A DNA stretch of 24,857 nucleotides from Nitrospira sp. UBA2082 (GTDB taxonomy: Bacteria; Nitrospirota; Nitrospiria; Nitrospirales; Nitrospiraceae). The position numbers and the translations under genes were made by a program. The notes below the pieces were generated by a model. That model ran no database searches and had not been told where the DNA came from. It was given only the letters and a program-made list of their open reading frames with translations. Below are positions 1 through 7,247 of this stretch, in pieces. Numbering within the stretch: the first letter of the stretch is position 1; every line of letters begins with the position of its first letter. The stretch spans positions 21,802 through 46,658 of the forward strand of contig DCZO01000001.1 in NCBI GenBank assembly GCA_002331335.1. The letters are read 5' to 3'.

Positions 1-371
1 CCATGGCCGATGTCGTGGACCAGCGCCGTAATGCGCAGCACGGCTTCGACGTAGTTGGCCGAGGGCACATCGGGGACGGACTTCTTGAGAAACGGATAGA
101 GATGACGGGCAAATCGCCCAGCCACGTGCATGGTCCCGAGCGAGTGGACAAAGCGGGTATGTTCCGCCGAGGGATAGACCCAGCGGGCGCTTTGGAGCTG
201 ATAGATATACCGCAACCGTTGGACCCAGGGTGAGTCGATGAGGTCCTTCTCGGTTTGCTCGTGAGGATCCGGGACGGCATAGGGTACGGTGAACGAGACG
301 TAGCGGTGGATGGGATCAGCAATCAGCGCCGATCCATCATAGGGGGCGTTCAATCGTTTCGAGGGAACCAT
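1..371 (-). CDS. HD-domain phosphohydrolase, N-terminal part (runs off the window)
   Basis: Translating the minus strand from ATG at 371 gives 123 complete codons with no stop before the window edge. The start reads MVPSKRLNAPYDG. The fragment carries the marks of COG1078-type HD phosphohydrolases (dGTPase-like family): a DPIHRY segment near residue 19, a DSPWVQRLRYI segment near 47, AEHTRFVHSLG at 69-79, and an HD doublet at H119-D120 in ALVHDIGHG. In this family His and Asp residues bind the metal that hydrolyses phosphate esters, often of nucleotides; the substrate here cannot be told. The start lies 14 nt after the stop of the DUF2062 gene, so it is probably the distal gene of the lon-thiL operon. 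No strong Shine-Dalgarno sequence is visible. The rest of the protein is outside the window. Confidence 0.9.
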   Translation of the reverse strand, partial: MVPSKRLNAPYDGSALIADPIHRYVSFTVPYAVPDPHEQTEKDLIDSPWVQRLRYIYQLQSARWVYPSAEHTRFVHSLGTMHVAGRFARHLYPFLKKSVPDVPSANYVEAVLRITALVHDIGH

Positions 372-385
372 AGGTGGGGTGCATC

Positions 386-901
386 TTAGCCCACCTGGTC
401 GGGAGGCGGCAATGGATGGGAGGGGGGTGGGCCCAGAGCCGGACGGTATCGGAGAATGAGCAGATACGCGACGGGGTAGGCCAGCAGGGATCCGATCACG
501 CTCAGAACGAATCCACCGAAGGCAAATGGAATCAGATAGGGAGCGACCTGTTCGTAGATGCCGCTGAAACTCAGATCGGTCCAATTGAATGTCGGGGTCT
601 CCGTGTATCCCAGTAACCAGGCGCCGGTCCAATAGGTCGCACCCAAGATCGGCACAATGGTCCAAGGATTGTTGACGAACGCGCCGGTCAACAACGCCAC
701 AAAATTAAGGCCGAAGAGCCATGTGCAGACCACCACCATTGCAGTGTGCAAGCCGTAGGCGGGGGAGAAGGCGATGAAGACCCCGATGGCGAACGCCAGT
801 GCGGTACGCTGGGGCGACTCCTGTAAGTGCAGCACTTGGCGGAGCAGCGCACGGAACGAGCGCGTGCGCGTGTGCCGCTCTGGCGTGATCTGAGCGCTCA
901 T
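386..901 (-). CDS. DUF2062 family membrane protein, 171 aa
   Basis: The protein starts MSAQITPERH and has several hydrophobic segments. The DUF2062 pattern is clear: a small-residue helix with GVFIAFSPAYGLHT (about residues 37-50), then a helix with LFGLNFVALL, then FVNNPWTIVPI. Two further hydrophobic stretches follow (ATYWTGAWLLG, and FGGFVLSVIGSLLAYPVAYLLIL near the C terminus). Function of the family is not established; it is an inner-membrane protein. The frame stays open upstream to 1285, but that stretch lies inside thiL and has a low-complexity Arg-rich composition, so the ATG at 901 is chosen. This ATG overlaps the thiL stop by one base (TGATG), which implies translational coupling. 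The C terminus is Pro-rich (PPPSHPLPPPDQ). Confidence 0.88.
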   Translation of the reverse strand: MSAQITPERHTRTRSFRALLRQVLHLQESPQRTALAFAIGVFIAFSPAYGLHTAMVVVCTWLFGLNFVALLTGAFVNNPWTIVPILGATYWTGAWLLGYTETPTFNWTDLSFSGIYEQVAPYLIPFAFGGFVLSVIGSLLAYPVAYLLILRYRPALGPPPSHPLPPPDQVG

Positions 902-1947
902 CAGCGGAAATGCTCGTAACTCGTGTTGGGAATCGGTTTCATCGCGCCATTGGGAGTATTCATCCGCATCCCGAACTGACGTGGCCGGATCGTGCCGATC
1001 CGTGTGACGTGAAACCCGTGTGTGCGTGCGTGCCGAGCGATCGCTCCCTGTTTCGCCGGGGGAGCGGTGAACAGGAGTTCGTAGTCTTCGCCTCCGGTGA
1101 GCGCCATCACCGCCGGGTCCAGACGGCGGCTTTCGGCATAGGCACGGCACGCCGCCGAGATGGGGAGGGTGCTCAAGTCGATCTCCGCGCCTACGCGACT
1201 TTCTTCGCAGAGGTGCCGAAGGTCGCCGGAGAGGCCATCTGACAGGTCGATGGCGGCGGTCGCCACTCGCGCGCGGTTGAGCCATTGTCCTTCGGCAAGA
1301 CGGGCGGTCGGGCGGAGATGGCGATTGATCAAATAGTTTTTGTGAGTGGTGCGTAGCGGGGAGAAGGGCCGATGCGCCGGTCGCTTCGATGCGGTGTGAG
1401 CCAGGAGTTGCAGGCCAGCCAGTGAGTCTCCCAATGTCCCCGTCACATAAATGTGATGGCCCACGCGGGCTCCGTGGCGGAACAGTGCCTGCCCCGATTC
1501 AGTGGTTCCGAGGAGGGTGAGGCTCACAAAGAGTCCGGCCTTGGAGGCGGAGGTGTCGCCTCCGATCAGAACGACATGACGTGGCCGGCAAGCCTGCATG
1601 AGGCCCGTGTATAGCTGAACCACCTGCCTCGTGCCGAATTCAGACGGGACGGCGAGTGAGATGAGCACGTAGCGCGGCACCGCACCCATGGCTGCGATGT
1701 CGCTGAGATTGGCCATGGCGGCCCGGTATCCGACCGATTCAAGAGACGCGGTGCGCAGATCGAAGTGAATACCGTCCGCGAGCAAATCGGTCGTGACGTG
1801 CCACCATCCCGGTGCCGGTGCCGCCAACACGGCGGCGTCATCGCCGATGCCTCGGATGAGTTGTGTGTTGTGGCGGGCGAACCGGCGCGCGAGAGTCCGG
1901 ATCAGGGCGAATTCTCGGATGCGGGGTGGGGCCTTTGAAAGGGCCAC
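901..1947 (-). CDS. thiL: Thiamine-monophosphate kinase
   Basis: ThiL phosphorylates thiamine monophosphate to thiamine pyrophosphate with ATP in the cytoplasm, the last step of cofactor synthesis. The 348-aa protein has the family motifs in order: GIGDDAAVL at 33-41, TTDLLADGIHFDL at 52-64, NLSDIAAMGA at 80-89 (metal-binding Asp), IGGDTSAS at 128-135, an AIDLSDGLSGDL block at 232-243 and GGEDYELLFT at 285-294. These fit the PurM/ThiL two-domain fold, and the length is normal or slightly long (families are usually about 310-340 aa). The start is 9 nt after the lon stop, and the stop overlaps the next gene's ATG, so it looks co-transcribed with lon and the DUF2062 gene. The C-terminal tail after about residue 325 is not conserved as far as I can tell. 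Confidence 0.95.
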   Translation of the reverse strand: MALSKAPPRIREFALIRTLARRFARHNTQLIRGIGDDAAVLAAPAPGWWHVTTDLLADGIHFDLRTASLESVGYRAAMANLSDIAAMGAVPRYVLISLAVPSEFGTRQVVQLYTGLMQACRPRHVVLIGGDTSASKAGLFVSLTLLGTTESGQALFRHGARVGHHIYVTGTLGDSLAGLQLLAHTASKRPAHRPFSPLRTTHKNYLINRHLRPTARLAEGQWLNRARVATAAIDLSDGLSGDLRHLCEESRVGAEIDLSTLPISAACRAYAESRRLDPAVMALTGGEDYELLFTAPPAKQGAIARHARTHGFHVTRIGTIRPRQFGMRMNTPNGAMKPIPNTSYEHFR

Positions 1948-1956
1948 GATGCCACT

Positions 1957-4461
1957 CTACCGATGACGCGCAGCCGGGACAGGCGACAGCGTGGCCTGGA
2001 TTTCCCGTGCGCGGCTGTCCCGCTTGCGTCTTGCGGTGTGCCCCGATGTAGGAACAGCCGTCGCGGGGGACGACGCTTTTTTCGCTGCCGATCGGGTGGT
2101 CGCGGTTCTTCTCAGGGCGATTTTCATCACGTCGTCCATCGTGTCGGCGAAGGACAAGTGGATACCCTTCAGCAGGTGTTTCGGGATGCCTTCAAGGTCC
2201 TTTTTATTCCGCTTTGGCAGAATCACCGTGGTCAATTTGGCGCGCTTGGCAGCCAGGATTTTTTCTTTCAATCCACCGATCGGCAGAACGCGGCCGCGCA
2301 GGGTGATTTCTCCCGTCATGGCCAGATCCCGTCTGGCGGGGATGCCGGAGAGGGCCGAGGCGATGGCGGTGGCCATGGTGATGCCGGCCGAAGGTCCATC
2401 CTTGGGAATCGCGCCGGCAGGGACATGAATGTGCAGATCCTGCTTGCTGAACATGTCGGGATTGATCCGCAGCGTTTTTTCCCGTGACCGGACATAGCTG
2501 AGCGCCGCCTGGGCCGATTCTTTCATCACGTCGCCCAGATGGCCGGTCAGGGTCAGCTGGCCTTTGCCTTTCATGACCGTCGCTTCGATGTGGAGGACGT
2601 CGCCCCCCGCTTCGGTCCAGGCCAAGCCGGTGGCCACACCCACTTCGTCTTTTTCCAATTCCGCTTCGGGCACGTACTTCGGGACGCCGAGATATTTCTG
2701 GAGGTTCGCGACATCGACCGGGAACCCCTGGCCCTTGCCCTCCGCGACTTTCTTGGCCACTTTCCGCATGACGTTGGCGATCTCGCGTTCGAGATTGCGC
2801 ACCCCGGCTTCGCGCGTGTAATGCGCGATGATTTGTCTGATGGCCGGCTCCGCGATACGAACGTGCTTGTTCGTGATGCCGTGTTCTTCGAGTTGTCTGG
2901 GAATCAGGTATTTCTGGGCGATGCCCAGTTTTTCTTCCTCGGTATATCCCGGAATTTCGATGATCTCCATCCGGTCGCGCAACGCGGGAAGGATCGGATC
3001 GATCAGATTGGAGGTGGTGATGAACATCACCTCCGTCAAGTCAAAGGGGACGCCCAAATAATGGTCGGTGAACGCGTTGTTTTGTTCGGGATCGAGCACC
3101 TCAAGCAGCGCCGCGGAGGGGTCGCCACGGAAATCCATGCCGACCTTGTCCACCTCGTCCAGCATAAAGACGGGATTGGCCGTTCCCGCCTGTTTCATGC
3201 CCTGGATGAGCCGACCGGGCAGCGCGCCGACGTAGGTGCGTCGGTGTCCACGGATTTCCGCCTCGTCCCGGACTCCACCGAGGCTGATGCGCACGAATTC
3301 GCGCCCGAGCGCACGGGCGATCGATTTGCCCAAGGAGGTCTTGCCGACGCCTGGCGGCCCGACGAAACAGAGGATGGGGCCCTTCATCTTCTCTTTCAGC
3401 TTGCGGACGGCCAGATACTCCAGAATCCGTTCCTTGACCTTCTCCAGGTCGTAGTGGTCCTCGTTCAGAACCTTGGCCGCGGCCTTCAGGTCGAGGTTGT
3501 CCTTCGACCGTTTGGACCAGGGCAGTTCCACCATCCACTCCAGATAGGTGCGGACCGTGGCGGATTCGGCCGTGTCGGGGTGCATCTTTTCCAGGCGTTT
3601 GAGCTGTTTTTCCGCTTCCTTGAGCACTTTCTCCGGCATCTTGGCGTCTTTAATGCGTTTGCGGAATTCAGTAACTTCTTCCGCCCGTTCATCCAATTCG
3701 CCCAATTCTTTTTGAATGGCTTTCAGCTGCTCGCGCAGGAAGTATTCGCGCTGGGTCTTGTCCATTTCGCCCTTGGCTTGCGCCTGAATCTTCTGCTGCA
3801 TGGACAGGACTTCGATTTCCTTGCCGAGAATGTCACTGACCTGGCGAAGACGCTGGACCGGGTCGACGAGTTCCAGCACGGACTGGGTGACATCGACTTT
3901 CAATCCCAGATTCGACGCCACCATGTCGGCGAGCCGTCCGGGCTCTTCCAGATTCTCAATGACGACCATGACGTCGGGGATGAGGACTTTGCCCAGGCTG
4001 ACAATCCGCTCGATCTGTTCCTTCACCGTGCGCATGACCGCTTCGGCTTCGAGCGTCGTTCCCGAAGGCTTGGTGTCGGGGAGCTTGTCGATGCGGACGG
4101 AATAGTAGGGGTCGGTCTGGATGTACTTGGCGATTCTGGCTTTGGCGACGCCCTGCACGAGGATCTTGATGCGTTCATCCGGCAGCTTCAGCATACGCAT
4201 GATGATGCCGACGGTGCCGATCTCATGGATGTCGTTGGGCTCTGGATTCTCCATGTCGAGCGCTTTTTGTGTGGCGAGGAAGATCATTCTGTTGCCGGCG
4301 AGGGCCGCCTCAATCGCCTTGATCGACATCTCTCGTCCGACGAAGAGCGGAAGCACCATATAAGGAAACACGACGATGTCACGCACGGGCAGCAAGGGCA
4401 GCTGGGCGGGAATCTCGACGTTCTGCGGGGGCTGAAGTTCCTGCTCGTTCTGGTCTGTCAT
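1957..4461 (-). CDS. lon: ATP-dependent Lon protease (LonA type)
   Basis: Lon is a cytoplasmic homohexameric AAA+ protease that degrades misfolded and regulatory proteins. The 834-aa chain shows the LonA layout: an N-terminal substrate-binding domain (LPLLPVRDIVVFPYMV at 21-36), a long coiled-coil stretch (about 220-295), Walker A GPPGVGKT at 368-375, Walker B FMLDEVDK at 432-439, then the serine protease domain with KDGPSAG giving catalytic Ser691 and the LKEKILAA segment giving Lys734. The 43-residue Ser-Lys spacing matches E. coli Lon (Ser679/Lys722). After about residue 785 there is a basic, Ala/Ser/Arg-rich tail of about 50 aa that is not part of the catalytic core. No clear heat-shock promoter was seen in the 85 nt between galU and lon. 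The gene is followed closely by thiL. Confidence 0.98.
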   Translation of the reverse strand: MTDQNEQELQPPQNVEIPAQLPLLPVRDIVVFPYMVLPLFVGREMSIKAIEAALAGNRMIFLATQKALDMENPEPNDIHEIGTVGIIMRMLKLPDERIKILVQGVAKARIAKYIQTDPYYSVRIDKLPDTKPSGTTLEAEAVMRTVKEQIERIVSLGKVLIPDVMVVIENLEEPGRLADMVASNLGLKVDVTQSVLELVDPVQRLRQVSDILGKEIEVLSMQQKIQAQAKGEMDKTQREYFLREQLKAIQKELGELDERAEEVTEFRKRIKDAKMPEKVLKEAEKQLKRLEKMHPDTAESATVRTYLEWMVELPWSKRSKDNLDLKAAAKVLNEDHYDLEKVKERILEYLAVRKLKEKMKGPILCFVGPPGVGKTSLGKSIARALGREFVRISLGGVRDEAEIRGHRRTYVGALPGRLIQGMKQAGTANPVFMLDEVDKVGMDFRGDPSAALLEVLDPEQNNAFTDHYLGVPFDLTEVMFITTSNLIDPILPALRDRMEIIEIPGYTEEEKLGIAQKYLIPRQLEEHGITNKHVRIAEPAIRQIIAHYTREAGVRNLEREIANVMRKVAKKVAEGKGQGFPVDVANLQKYLGVPKYVPEAELEKDEVGVATGLAWTEAGGDVLHIEATVMKGKGQLTLTGHLGDVMKESAQAALSYVRSREKTLRINPDMFSKQDLHIHVPAGAIPKDGPSAGITMATAIASALSGIPARRDLAMTGEITLRGRVLPIGGLKEKILAAKRAKLTTVILPKRNKKDLEGIPKHLLKGIHLSFADTMDDVMKIALRRTATTRSAAKKASSPATAVPTSGHTARRKRDSRAREIQATLSPVPAARHR

Positions 4462-4546
4462 CGGAGGCCGCTTTCTTTAATGCCGACTCGGATGAATGTA
4501 CGGTTCGTCCGGCGGCACGGTGTGGTCGTATGGGTTGAGGAACGAT

Positions 4547-5443
4547 CTATTTTCGTCGGTCGTTCGAAAGTCGCTGCGCGCGTGAGACAAGATACTCAGC
4601 GAAATCTGCTCCCAATGAGGGGCTCTTCAGGGCGAATTCGATCGTGGCGATGAGAAAACCCAGTTTATCCCCGGCGTCGTGCCGTTGGCCTTTGATTTCT
4701 TGCGCGAACATCGGTGATCGTTTCGCCAGCTCTTTGAGCGCGTCGGTCAGCTGAATTTCCCCATTCTTTCCGGGCGCCGTTTTTCTCAAGATCGGGAAGA
4801 TCTCCGGCGGCAGGACATACCGGCCGATGACGGCCAGTGTCGAGGGGGCATCGGCCGGCGACGGTTTCTCCACCATGTCTAGAACGCGATGCAGACCGCT
4901 CGCCACGCGTTTGGGCGCGACGATGCCGTATCGGCTGACATCCTGCTTGGGGACCTCTTGCACACCCAGAACCGCGCCATGACGTTTCTTGTATACATGG
5001 ATCAGTTGGGCGAGTGCTGGAACCGGGGCATCGATGATTTCATCGCCGAGAATCACGGCGAACGGCTCATCGCCGATCAAGTGTTGCGCACAGAGCACAG
5101 CGTGTCCCAAGCCCAAGGCTTCCGGCTGACGCACGTAACAGAAGTTGGCGAGATTCGAAATCTGCCGGATCTGATGCAGGACTTGGTTTTTGCCGGTCCC
5201 TTTCAAATTCTCTTCGAGTTCCACCGAGCGATCGAAGTGGTCTTCGATGGCGCGCTTGCCCCGTCCTGTGATCACGATAATGTCTTCAATCCCGGAGGCG
5301 ACCGCTTCTTCCACCGTGTACTGGATAAGCGGTTTGTCGACCAGCGGCAGCATCTCTTTCGGCGAGGCCTTGGTCGCGGGGAGAAACCGCGTGCCCAGTC
5401 CTGCTGCGGGAATGACGGCCTTTCTGACGGTGAGCCGCGACAT
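4547..5443 (-). CDS. galU: UTP-glucose-1-phosphate uridylyltransferase
   Basis: GalU makes UDP-glucose from UTP and glucose-1-phosphate for LPS, exopolysaccharide and trehalose pathways. The 298-aa protein has the nucleotidyltransferase signature AAGLGTRFLPATK at 13-25, KEMLPLVDKPLIQYTVEEA right after it, EALGLGHAVLCA near 108, GDEIID at 133-138 (metal-binding Asp), VEKP near 191 and the KNGEIQLTDAL block near 226. Length is normal for the bacterial GalU family. The frame is open upstream to 5698, but that part has no family similarity. The start at 5443 gives the usual N terminus (MSRLTVRKAVIPAAG). No Shine-Dalgarno sequence precedes it; instead a promoter ends only 7 nt upstream, so a leaderless mRNA is likely. 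Confidence 0.95.
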   Translation of the reverse strand: MSRLTVRKAVIPAAGLGTRFLPATKASPKEMLPLVDKPLIQYTVEEAVASGIEDIIVITGRGKRAIEDHFDRSVELEENLKGTGKNQVLHQIRQISNLANFCYVRQPEALGLGHAVLCAQHLIGDEPFAVILGDEIIDAPVPALAQLIHVYKKRHGAVLGVQEVPKQDVSRYGIVAPKRVASGLHRVLDMVEKPSPADAPSTLAVIGRYVLPPEIFPILRKTAPGKNGEIQLTDALKELAKRSPMFAQEIKGQRHDAGDKLGFLIATIEFALKSPSLGADFAEYLVSRAQRLSNDRRK

Positions 5444-5450
5444 GAATCGG

Positions 5451-5479
5451 ATACTATGTGATGGGTAGGGTGATGTCAA
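5451..5479 (-). promoter_or_regulatory. Sigma70-type promoter of galU, predicted leaderless
   Basis: On the minus strand a perfect -35 TTGACA (5479-5474) is followed by a 17-nt spacer and a -10 TAGTAT (5456-5451, four of six consensus bases). Only seven bases (CCGATTC) separate the -10 box from the galU ATG. Transcription should therefore begin at or within a base or two of the start codon, which agrees with the lack of a ribosome-binding site. This is inferred from the sequence alone. Confidence 0.65.
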
Positions 5480-5653
5480 GAAATGGTCGAACTCACCGCA
5501 TCCAAAGCGCGTCGCACGTCCCTTGTGAAGCGGCGGAAACGAGAACAGGTTTGAGGCAGGCAAGATGTCAAGATCTTCATGTGCAGGTAGACGGGACACC
5601 GGCATTCTGATTGCGAATGCCGTGCTTCCGACTCCGAACTCGCTTGACACATC

Positions 5654-5713
5654 ATGATCGTGCGCGACACGCTCACCGCCGAGGAGATCACCAACCAACT
5701 CCTCTATCTCTAA
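5654..5713 (+). CDS. Possible 19-aa peptide ORF just upstream of the transposase
   Basis: ATG at 5654 opens a 19-codon frame (MIVRDTLTAEEITNQLLYL) that ends in TAA at 5711-5713. The stop overlaps the transposase ribosome-binding site (TAAAGGAG). It could be a short translated leader coupled to the transposase, or the remnant of a longer gene cut by insertion. No clear Shine-Dalgarno sequence precedes it. There is no family match I can name, and chance is a real possibility. Confidence 0.25.
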   Translation: MIVRDTLTAEEITNQLLYL

Positions 5714-5724
5714 AGGAGACTACC

Positions 5725-6558
5725 ATGCGTCGATGGAGACACACACTTTGGGCATGGTGTGTCCACGCATGGCGCTGGCTCCTCTCCTGGCTGTGCCAAC
5801 CAACACGTCGACGAGGATGGCTCCCCTGTCGGTCAGGCTCGCCGCCGCGCCGCGTCTTCGCCCAACCCAAGCCCATGTGGGTCCGGAACGACATCATACG
5901 CATGAAAGCCCTCATGCCGCAGGCGGGGTGCCGGATGATCGCCCATACGTTCAACCGGCGCTGGAGAGCACGCAGACAGATGACGGTGAGCAAAACCTAT
6001 GTGGCGGACACCTGCCGGAAAGAGCAGTACCGAATCCTCCATGCGCGGCGAAGATTGAAACATCGTGTGCCGAAACCAATGCGGCGCAACCGCGTGTGGA
6101 GCTGTGATCTGCTCGCGAAGACGGACTCCGATGGCCGCACACATCTCGCCCTGGCGATTTTGGATTATGGCAGCCGGGCCTGCCTGCGCTTGCAGCAGTT
6201 GGCGGATAAGTCGTCGCTTCGGCTACTCCAAGAACTCGTGCAGGCGGTGAAGCGCTACGGTCGGCCGCAGTTCATCCGAACGGATAACGAGGCGGTTTTG
6301 GTGTCACGTCTCTTCAGACTCGGCCTGTGGCTCTTGGGTATCCGTCAGCAGCGCATCCAACCGGGTTGCCCCTGGCAGAACGGCCGGGTGGAGCGGTTCA
6401 TCGGAACGGTCAAGCGGGAATTGAGGCAAGAGGCGCTGACAGGCGGCGTGGAGTTCGAGCACAGGCTGACAAGCATTCGGACCTGGTACAACCACGACCG
6501 CCCCCATGACCATTTGCAGGGGCGGACGCCAGCGGAAGTCTGGGCGGCCTCACCATGA
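5725..6558 (+). CDS. DD35E transposase with integrase core (rve) domain
   Basis: The 277-aa protein is a transposase of the retroviral-integrase superfamily. Residues 61-95 look like a helix-turn-helix DNA-binding region (KALMPQAGCRMIAHTFNRRW). The catalytic core has Asp128 in VWSCDLL, Asp187 in RTDNEAV, and Glu223 in QNGRVERFIGTVKRE, with exactly 35 residues between the last two. The C terminus has the usual WYNHDRPHDHLQGRTPAEVW block. The ATG at 5725 is chosen because AAAGGAG sits 6 nt before it; an in-frame extension to 5611 has no such site. It resembles the stand-alone transposases carrying GCRxIADTFNRR and LFRxGLWLLGIRxQR blocks found singly in many genomes. The N-terminal 50 residues are Trp/Arg-rich and unlike the core. 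The active-site triad is intact. I could not find terminal inverted repeats, so the ends of the element are unknown. Confidence 0.9.
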   Translation: MRRWRHTLWAWCVHAWRWLLSWLCQPTRRRGWLPCRSGSPPRRVFAQPKPMWVRNDIIRMKALMPQAGCRMIAHTFNRRWRARRQMTVSKTYVADTCRKEQYRILHARRRLKHRVPKPMRRNRVWSCDLLAKTDSDGRTHLALAILDYGSRACLRLQQLADKSSLRLLQELVQAVKRYGRPQFIRTDNEAVLVSRLFRLGLWLLGIRQQRIQPGCPWQNGRVERFIGTVKRELRQEALTGGVEFEHRLTSIRTWYNHDRPHDHLQGRTPAEVWAASP

Positions 6559-6891
6559 AGGGGGGAGAGGGAAGGGGAACGGTGAGCGTCAGGGATCGGT
6601 TGTCCGGCGAGGTGTGTCCAAAATCGCCGAATTCAGCAGATTCTGAGCGAACAATCCGACGGACAGCCCAAAAATCCGAGAGTCGCTGGAGGAATCGTAT
6701 CGGTCAACGGGAGACAATCGGCTCGTAGGCGGTAAAAATCAGCAGCGAGTCGGACCTGAAACCTCTAACGGACGTGCGGACGGGACAAGGTGAAGGGCCG
6801 AGCCCGATGTGTCATACGTGGCGGACAGGGTGAGGAGACCGGCATGAGACGGAATTGTAGCAGCAACGGAGAGCTTTACAAGCGCGGGGCG
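6559..6891. other. Gene-free stretch between transposase and Rhs cassette array
   Basis: No convincing coding frame is visible on either strand. The overlapping minus-strand frame at 6812-7063 is a shadow of the small membrane gene. The stretch holds a possible minus-strand promoter (listed separately) and a boundary from transposase-type GC content to the AT-richer end of the array. No terminator hairpin with a T tract was recognised, and no inverted repeat matching the sequence upstream of the transposase was found by eye. Confidence 0.5.
6854..6881 (-). promoter_or_regulatory. Possible promoter pointing away from the Rhs array
   Basis: On the minus strand TTGTAA (6881-6876) and TACAAT (6859-6854) are spaced by 16 nt. 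It lies just after the stop of the last small gene of the array and points toward the transposase 3' end, where no gene on that strand is visible. It may be a leftover from DNA that was there before insertion, or chance. Confidence 0.3.
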
Positions 6892-7233
6892 TCACAAACC
6901 GGCTCCTCGGAGTTGGCAAAGATGAAGCATTGCTGCGGCATTCAGATACGCGTAAATAAGAATTAGGAGCACAATTCCCGTGATTACAATATAGAACACC
7001 TGCTGTCGAACTCGAGCTCGTTCGAATATAGGAAGGTCTTCTTGACACACAGCCTGCCGCCATTGGTACGCAAAAGGAAACTGGCTCATCGAGATCACTT
7101 GGCTTGAATACTTCGTCTTTATTGCAGTGGGCACCCTACCTTTGAATGCCCATATACCGACTCCAATTAACATGACTCCATAGACCATGGCGACTAGATC
7201 AGCAATACGAATAAATAGTCCCGGCTCATTCAT
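6892..7233 (-). CDS. Small two-TM membrane protein, presumed partner of orphan tip 3
   Basis: The 113-aa product has two hydrophobic helices, about residues 11-30 (ADLVAMVYGVMLIGVGIWAF) and 79-98 (VFYIVITGIVLLILIYAYL), joined by a polar loop with many Arg/Gln residues. The ATG at 7233 is chosen because GAGAAAG lies 7 nt before it; the open frame extends to 7278 but would then overlap the orphan cassette. I do not recognise a named family. It sits 14 nt after the stop of orphan tip 3, repeating the tip-then-small-gene pattern seen twice more upstream. By analogy with Rhs loci it may be an immunity protein acting in the inner membrane. The region is AT-rich compared with the Rhs core, consistent with horizontal acquisition. 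Confidence 0.7.
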   Translation of the reverse strand: MNEPGLFIRIADLVAMVYGVMLIGVGIWAFKGRVPTAIKTKYSSQVISMSQFPFAYQWRQAVCQEDLPIFERARVRQQVFYIVITGIVLLILIYAYLNAAAMLHLCQLRGAGL

Positions 7234-7247
7234 ATATTCTTTCTCGA

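Noticed and set aside
3..233. 76-codon plus-strand frame at the left edge
   Set aside because: It is antisense to the HD-domain hydrolase, which has clear motifs on the minus strand.
902..1285. Upstream extension of the DUF2062 protein
   Set aside because: It lies inside thiL in another frame and is Arg-rich nonsense; the ATG overlapping the thiL stop is better.
2539..4653. Open frame of 704 codons on the plus strand
   Set aside because: It is antisense to lon, rich in Phe/His/Asp as expected for a shadow of a GC-rich gene, and has no family match.
5444..5698. Upstream extension of GalU
   Set aside because: It contains no GalU sequence and includes the galU promoter.
5611..5724. Longer N terminus for the transposase
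   Set aside because: The in-frame extension lacks a ribosome-binding site, while the start at 5725 has AAAGGAG at good spacing.
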